A stretch of DNA of 51,863 nt, taken from assembly GCA_902783315.1 (NCBI GenBank), contig CACZQK010000019.1, positions 1 through 51,863 on the forward strand, given 5' to 3'. Shown here piece by piece: positions 49,635-51,863 of the stretch (its first letter is position 1; the number at the start of each line of letters is the position of its first letter). A program made the position numbers and the translations under genes. This DNA comes from an uncultured Erysipelotrichaceae bacterium. GTDB taxonomy: Bacteria > Bacillota_I > Bacilli_A > RF39 > UBA660. The notes beneath the pieces were generated by a model. The model ran no database searches, was not told where the DNA came from, and saw nothing but the letters and a program-made list of their open reading frames with translations.

Positions 49635-50540
49635 ATGAAAAATAGAAAAAAAAGAAAATTAAAAATAAAAAATATAATAATAGTTTTAATAGTCTTTTTA
49701 ACATTAGGACTCACAATGCAAGCAATTGTAAAAAGCAATCCCAAAAAGCAAAAAGAAGAAAAAAACGAAGTAAAAACAAAAAAAAAGGCATTAACAGAAC
49801 AAGAGGAAAAATACAAAGAATTAAACAACATTAATAAGAAACTAGATTATTTTAAAGATGATTATTTAGAAAGATATTTAAAATATAAGAAAAATAACCA
49901 AAACCTTACAGATGAACAAATTATTAAAAATGTAAATATGAATTTAGATTTAGAAAAGTATGAACAAAAACAACCAGCAAAATACCTAAATACAGAAAAA
50001 ATATTAGTAAATAAATATTACTATTTAGAACCTGACTATGTTCCAGAAAACCTCGAACCAATAGATAGTCAATATGCAAATAGTAACATGAAAATGGTAA
50101 AAATAGCAAAAGAAGCTTTTGAAAAACTTGCTACTGCAGCAAAAAAAGAGAACTTAAATATCATTGCTATGTCCACTTATAGAAGCTACGATTATCAAAC
50201 AAAATTATATGATAGATATGTTCAACAAGACGGGAAAGAAAATGCCGATACTTATTCTGGAAGACCAGGACACTCTGAACATCAAACAGGTCTAGCCGCT
50301 GATGTTTACAACAAAATAGAACCCTATACAAATTTTGAAAAAACTAAAGAATTTGAATGGATGCAAGAACATGCCCATGAATATGGCTTTATTTTAAGAT
50401 TTCCAAAAGATAAAGTTGATGAAACAGGATATCAATTTGAATCATGGCACTATAGATATGTAGGGCTTGAAACTGCTAAATACATAAAAGAACAGAATAT
50501 TTCGTTTGAAGAATATTATGCAACTATAATAGACAAATAA
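49635..50540 (+). CDS. VanY-type D-Ala-D-Ala carboxypeptidase (M15B)
   Basis: Zinc peptidase that removes the terminal D-Ala from peptidoglycan precursors or stems. An N-terminal membrane anchor (about 12-31) and a charged linker precede the M15B domain: Ser/Thr-Tyr-Arg (STYRSYDYQ), zinc ligands His216 and Asp223 in SEHQTGLAADV, Glu269 and His272 in ESWHYRYVG. The start has AGGTGAT upstream. It is divergent from the dacA/dacF-type gene, so two carboxypeptidases share one intergenic region. The context does not suggest vancomycin resistance. Confidence 0.93.
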   Translation: MKNRKKRKLKIKNIIIVLIVFLTLGLTMQAIVKSNPKKQKEEKNEVKTKKKALTEQEEKYKELNNINKKLDYFKDDYLERYLKYKKNNQNLTDEQIIKNVNMNLDLEKYEQKQPAKYLNTEKILVNKYYYLEPDYVPENLEPIDSQYANSNMKMVKIAKEAFEKLATAAKKENLNIIAMSTYRSYDYQTKLYDRYVQQDGKENADTYSGRPGHSEHQTGLAADVYNKIEPYTNFEKTKEFEWMQEHAHEYGFILRFPKDKVDETGYQFESWHYRYVGLETAKYIKEQNISFEEYYATIIDK

Positions 50541-50572
50541 AAATATGGATTAACCATATTTTTTCTTTAAAA
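50539..50572. terminator. Bidirectional terminator between vanY-type gene and membrane gene
   Basis: AAAAATATGG / CCATATTTTT with a 5-base loop (ATTAA), A-run before and T-run after; it includes the stop codon of the minus-strand gene. Confidence 0.8.
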
Positions 50573-51122
50573 AACAATACAAATGATAAAAACCTGTAAA
50601 CACTAACCAAAAAAGTAATATAAAATTACTAATTTGTACAAAACATAAAATCGTATTATTTTGATATAACTTAGCAATATCTATCAAATCTACTCCATCA
50701 TAAGCCGCTAAAGCAACAAAGGACATAAATAGAAAATATAAAATGCTAAAAAAGAAATAATTAAATATTTTCTTAAATAATGTCATTTTCTTACTAAACA
50801 GAGTCCATAAAATCATAGTCGTTACAAAAACAATAATAAAAAAATAAATAACTGTAGATGGAAAATAGACGTAATTCATAATAGCCTTTACAAAAGAATG
50901 AACACAAGTTTTTACATATGTTGTATAGCTAATTAATATTCCAATCAAAAAGCCAATATAAACACCAATAGCTAATCTTTCAACAAAATGATTTTTACGC
51001 TTTAAATTAACAGTTAAAATAATAAATAATAAAAGGCTTAACATGAATATCTCGATAGAAAGAAAAGAAGAAAATACATATTGAAAAATAACACCCAATT
51101 TTTCTAAAAAAGACAAATCCAT
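50550..51122 (-). CDS. Polytopic membrane protein next to sortase
   Basis: A 190-residue protein with five predicted transmembrane helices, starting MDLSFLEKLGVIFQYVF and ending LKKKYG. I choose the ATG after GAGGGTGAT; it then starts 13 bases after the sortase stop. No motif of a known transporter or enzyme. Likely co-transcribed with the sortase and its anchored substrate, so a surface-display role is possible but unproven. Confidence 0.7.
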   Translation of the reverse strand: MDLSFLEKLGVIFQYVFSSFLSIEIFMLSLLLFIILTVNLKRKNHFVERLAIGVYIGFLIGILISYTTYVKTCVHSFVKAIMNYVYFPSTVIYFFIIVFVTTMILWTLFSKKMTLFKKIFNYFFFSILYFLFMSFVALAAYDGVDLIDIAKLYQNNTILCFVQISNFILLFWLVFTGFYHLYCFLKKKYG

Positions 51123-51135
51123 GTAATCACCCTCT

Positions 51136-51804
51136 CTAGCCAACTAGTTCAGAAATATAAACAGTTTGGGTATAATCATTGTTTTTTGTACAAGTAACCA
51201 TTGTCAAAGTCGTTCTAAACTTATTCCTTTGAATAGAAACTATACCATTTTTTTCAACCTCATAGATATTTACAAGTTGATATTCATATCTCCTACCACC
51301 ATAAGTAACATAAATCATATCGCCTACATTTAAACGATACAAATAAGCAAAATAAGAAATATAGGCATCACCAGAATGCGCCATTAAAATTAAATTTCCA
51401 TTTTCAACATCTGGTAATGTAGAACCTTGTACCATTGTAACATTATACTGAATATTATTATATTTTGAACCAACGTTATAAAAACCCCTCTTTAAACCAA
51501 TTCGTGGTATTTCTAAAACTGCCAAATATTTACTATAATCAACAACATAACTATTATTATTAGTTTCATTATCTACATTTTCAACAATAGGAACATCTTC
51601 AACTGTATCAGTAACAGCATTTTCATCAGAATAATCATCCATCATAGCAATTCGCATATCTGAATAAACTTCATCACGTAGACGGATAATTTCATTCCAT
51701 GAAAGAGAAATAATTCCCATAAAAATAAGGAAAGAGCCAATCAATAATATATGGCTCTTTTTAATTTTATTGTTGCTTACTCTTAACCGGTTTTGCATTT
51801 GCAT
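51136..51804 (-). CDS. Sortase family protein (class D-like)
   Basis: Membrane-anchored cysteine transpeptidase. One N-terminal helix (about 17-38 from the chosen start), a linker, then the beta-barrel domain with His in LMAHSGDA and Cys in MVTCTKNND. The Arg normally found some residues after the Cys is not visible; the strand reads TQTVYISEL. It is preceded by a gene whose C-terminus looks like a sorting-signal anchor. The start is uncertain (ATG at 51804 or 51798, or GTG at 51822); all overlap the upstream gene. Confidence 0.87.
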   Translation of the reverse strand: MQMQNRLRVSNNKIKKSHILLIGSFLIFMGIISLSWNEIIRLRDEVYSDMRIAMMDDYSDENAVTDTVEDVPIVENVDNETNNNSYVVDYSKYLAVLEIPRIGLKRGFYNVGSKYNNIQYNVTMVQGSTLPDVENGNLILMAHSGDAYISYFAYLYRLNVGDMIYVTYGGRRYEYQLVNIYEVEKNGIVSIQRNKFRTTLTMVTCTKNNDYTQTVYISELVG

Positions 51805-51863
51805 AAACAATGCCGACACCACATAATAGTATAATTAAACCAATAAAGTAAATTGTTTGAGCA
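51767..51863 (-). CDS. C-terminal end of a surface protein with sorting-signal-like anchor (5' end outside window)
   Basis: The last 31 codons read AQT, a hydrophobic helix IYFIGLIILLCGVGIVYA, then a basic tail NAKPVKSKQQ. This is the usual end of a cell-wall sorting signal; the LPXTG-type motif would lie just before, outside the window. The gene overlaps the sortase start by about 38 bases. It is probably the sortase substrate. A plain membrane protein is the alternative. Confidence 0.65.
   Translation of the reverse strand, partial: AQTIYFIGLIILLCGVGIVYANAKPVKSKQQ

Noticed and set aside
49635..50540. Vancomycin-resistance gene vanY
   Set aside because: The family is right, but no vanH/A/X or VanR/S genes are nearby; it is most simply a housekeeping wall peptidase.
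1..51863. tRNA genes, CRISPR arrays, insertion sequences, prophage
   Set aside because: I looked for T-arm-like GTTCGAA patterns, regularly spaced repeats, transposase or integrase motifs and phage structural genes, and found none.

Overview
The window is very AT-rich, densely packed DNA from a Gram-positive (Firmicutes/Bacilli-type) chromosome. TGA is used as an ordinary stop codon (for example at the ends of nrdG, spoVAC and the sigma-factor gene), so this is not a code-4 mollicute. The content points to an anaerobic or microaerophilic, wall-bearing endospore former: class III ribonucleotide reductase; SpoVAC/AD/AEb, a SigF/SigG-type sigma factor, CotE and SpoVS; sortases, a lipoteichoic-acid-synthase-type enzyme, PBP5- and VanY-type carboxypeptidases, and PrkC/PrpC. 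I cannot place it below class level; an uncultured Bacilli or Erysipelotrichia-like gut lineage would fit. No tRNA, rRNA, insertion sequence, prophage or CRISPR array was seen. Almost every gene is on the minus strand; only three lie on the plus strand (an RNHCP protein, a zinc-phospholipase-C-like protein and a VanY-type peptidase).

Layout, by coordinate (minus-strand transcription runs right to left). 1-1.3 kb: scpB (cut by the window edge) and scpA. 1.4-3.1 kb: an orphan gene and an RNHCP zinc protein. 3.1-6.7 kb: sporulation sigma factor, spoVAC-spoVAD-spoVAEb, then a 47-residue membrane peptide translationally coupled to a class B sortase. 6.8-13.2 kb: the dNTP block: a catalytically degenerate NrdD paralogue, nrdG, an NrdD fused to a glutaredoxin-like domain, a TrxB-type reductase and dut. 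13.7-21 kb: an orphan gene, tex, a secreted orphan, an LtaS-like enzyme, a membrane orphan and a 3D-domain protein. 21-30.3 kb: an Asn-rich membrane protein, rpe-rsgA-prkC-prpC-rlmN-(orphan)-fmt as a tight cluster, then two tail-anchored orphans. 30.3-35.4 kb: priA, a 53-residue membrane peptide, rseP-cdsA, and rpsP-khpA behind a consensus promoter. 35.4-39.6 kb: cotE, a ricA/ymcA-type gene and miaB (the Bacillus order, with a divergent gene inserted) and an ankyrin-like protein. 40.1-43.1 kb: a ydjG-ydjH-ydjI-like membrane-stress cassette. 43.2-45.7 kb: a T-box-controlled dipeptidase-serS operon. 45.7-51.9 kb: a zinc-ribbon membrane protein, spoVS, a degenerate SGNH protein, D-Ala-D-Ala carboxypeptidase, vanY, and at the edge a sortase locus with the C-terminal anchor of its likely substrate.

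Most worth attention: (i) an apparently dead NrdD paralogue with an intact ATP-cone, coupled by a 4-base overlap to nrdG and next to an NrdD-redoxin fusion and a thioredoxin reductase, which together look like a self-contained redoxin-dependent class III reductase with a possible regulatory pseudoenzyme; (ii) a sporulation sigma gene directly upstream of spoVA with no SpoIIAA/SpoIIAB genes beside it; (iii) a 21-base promoter block shared by two unrelated orphan genes; (iv) several small membrane proteins with good ribosome-binding sites.
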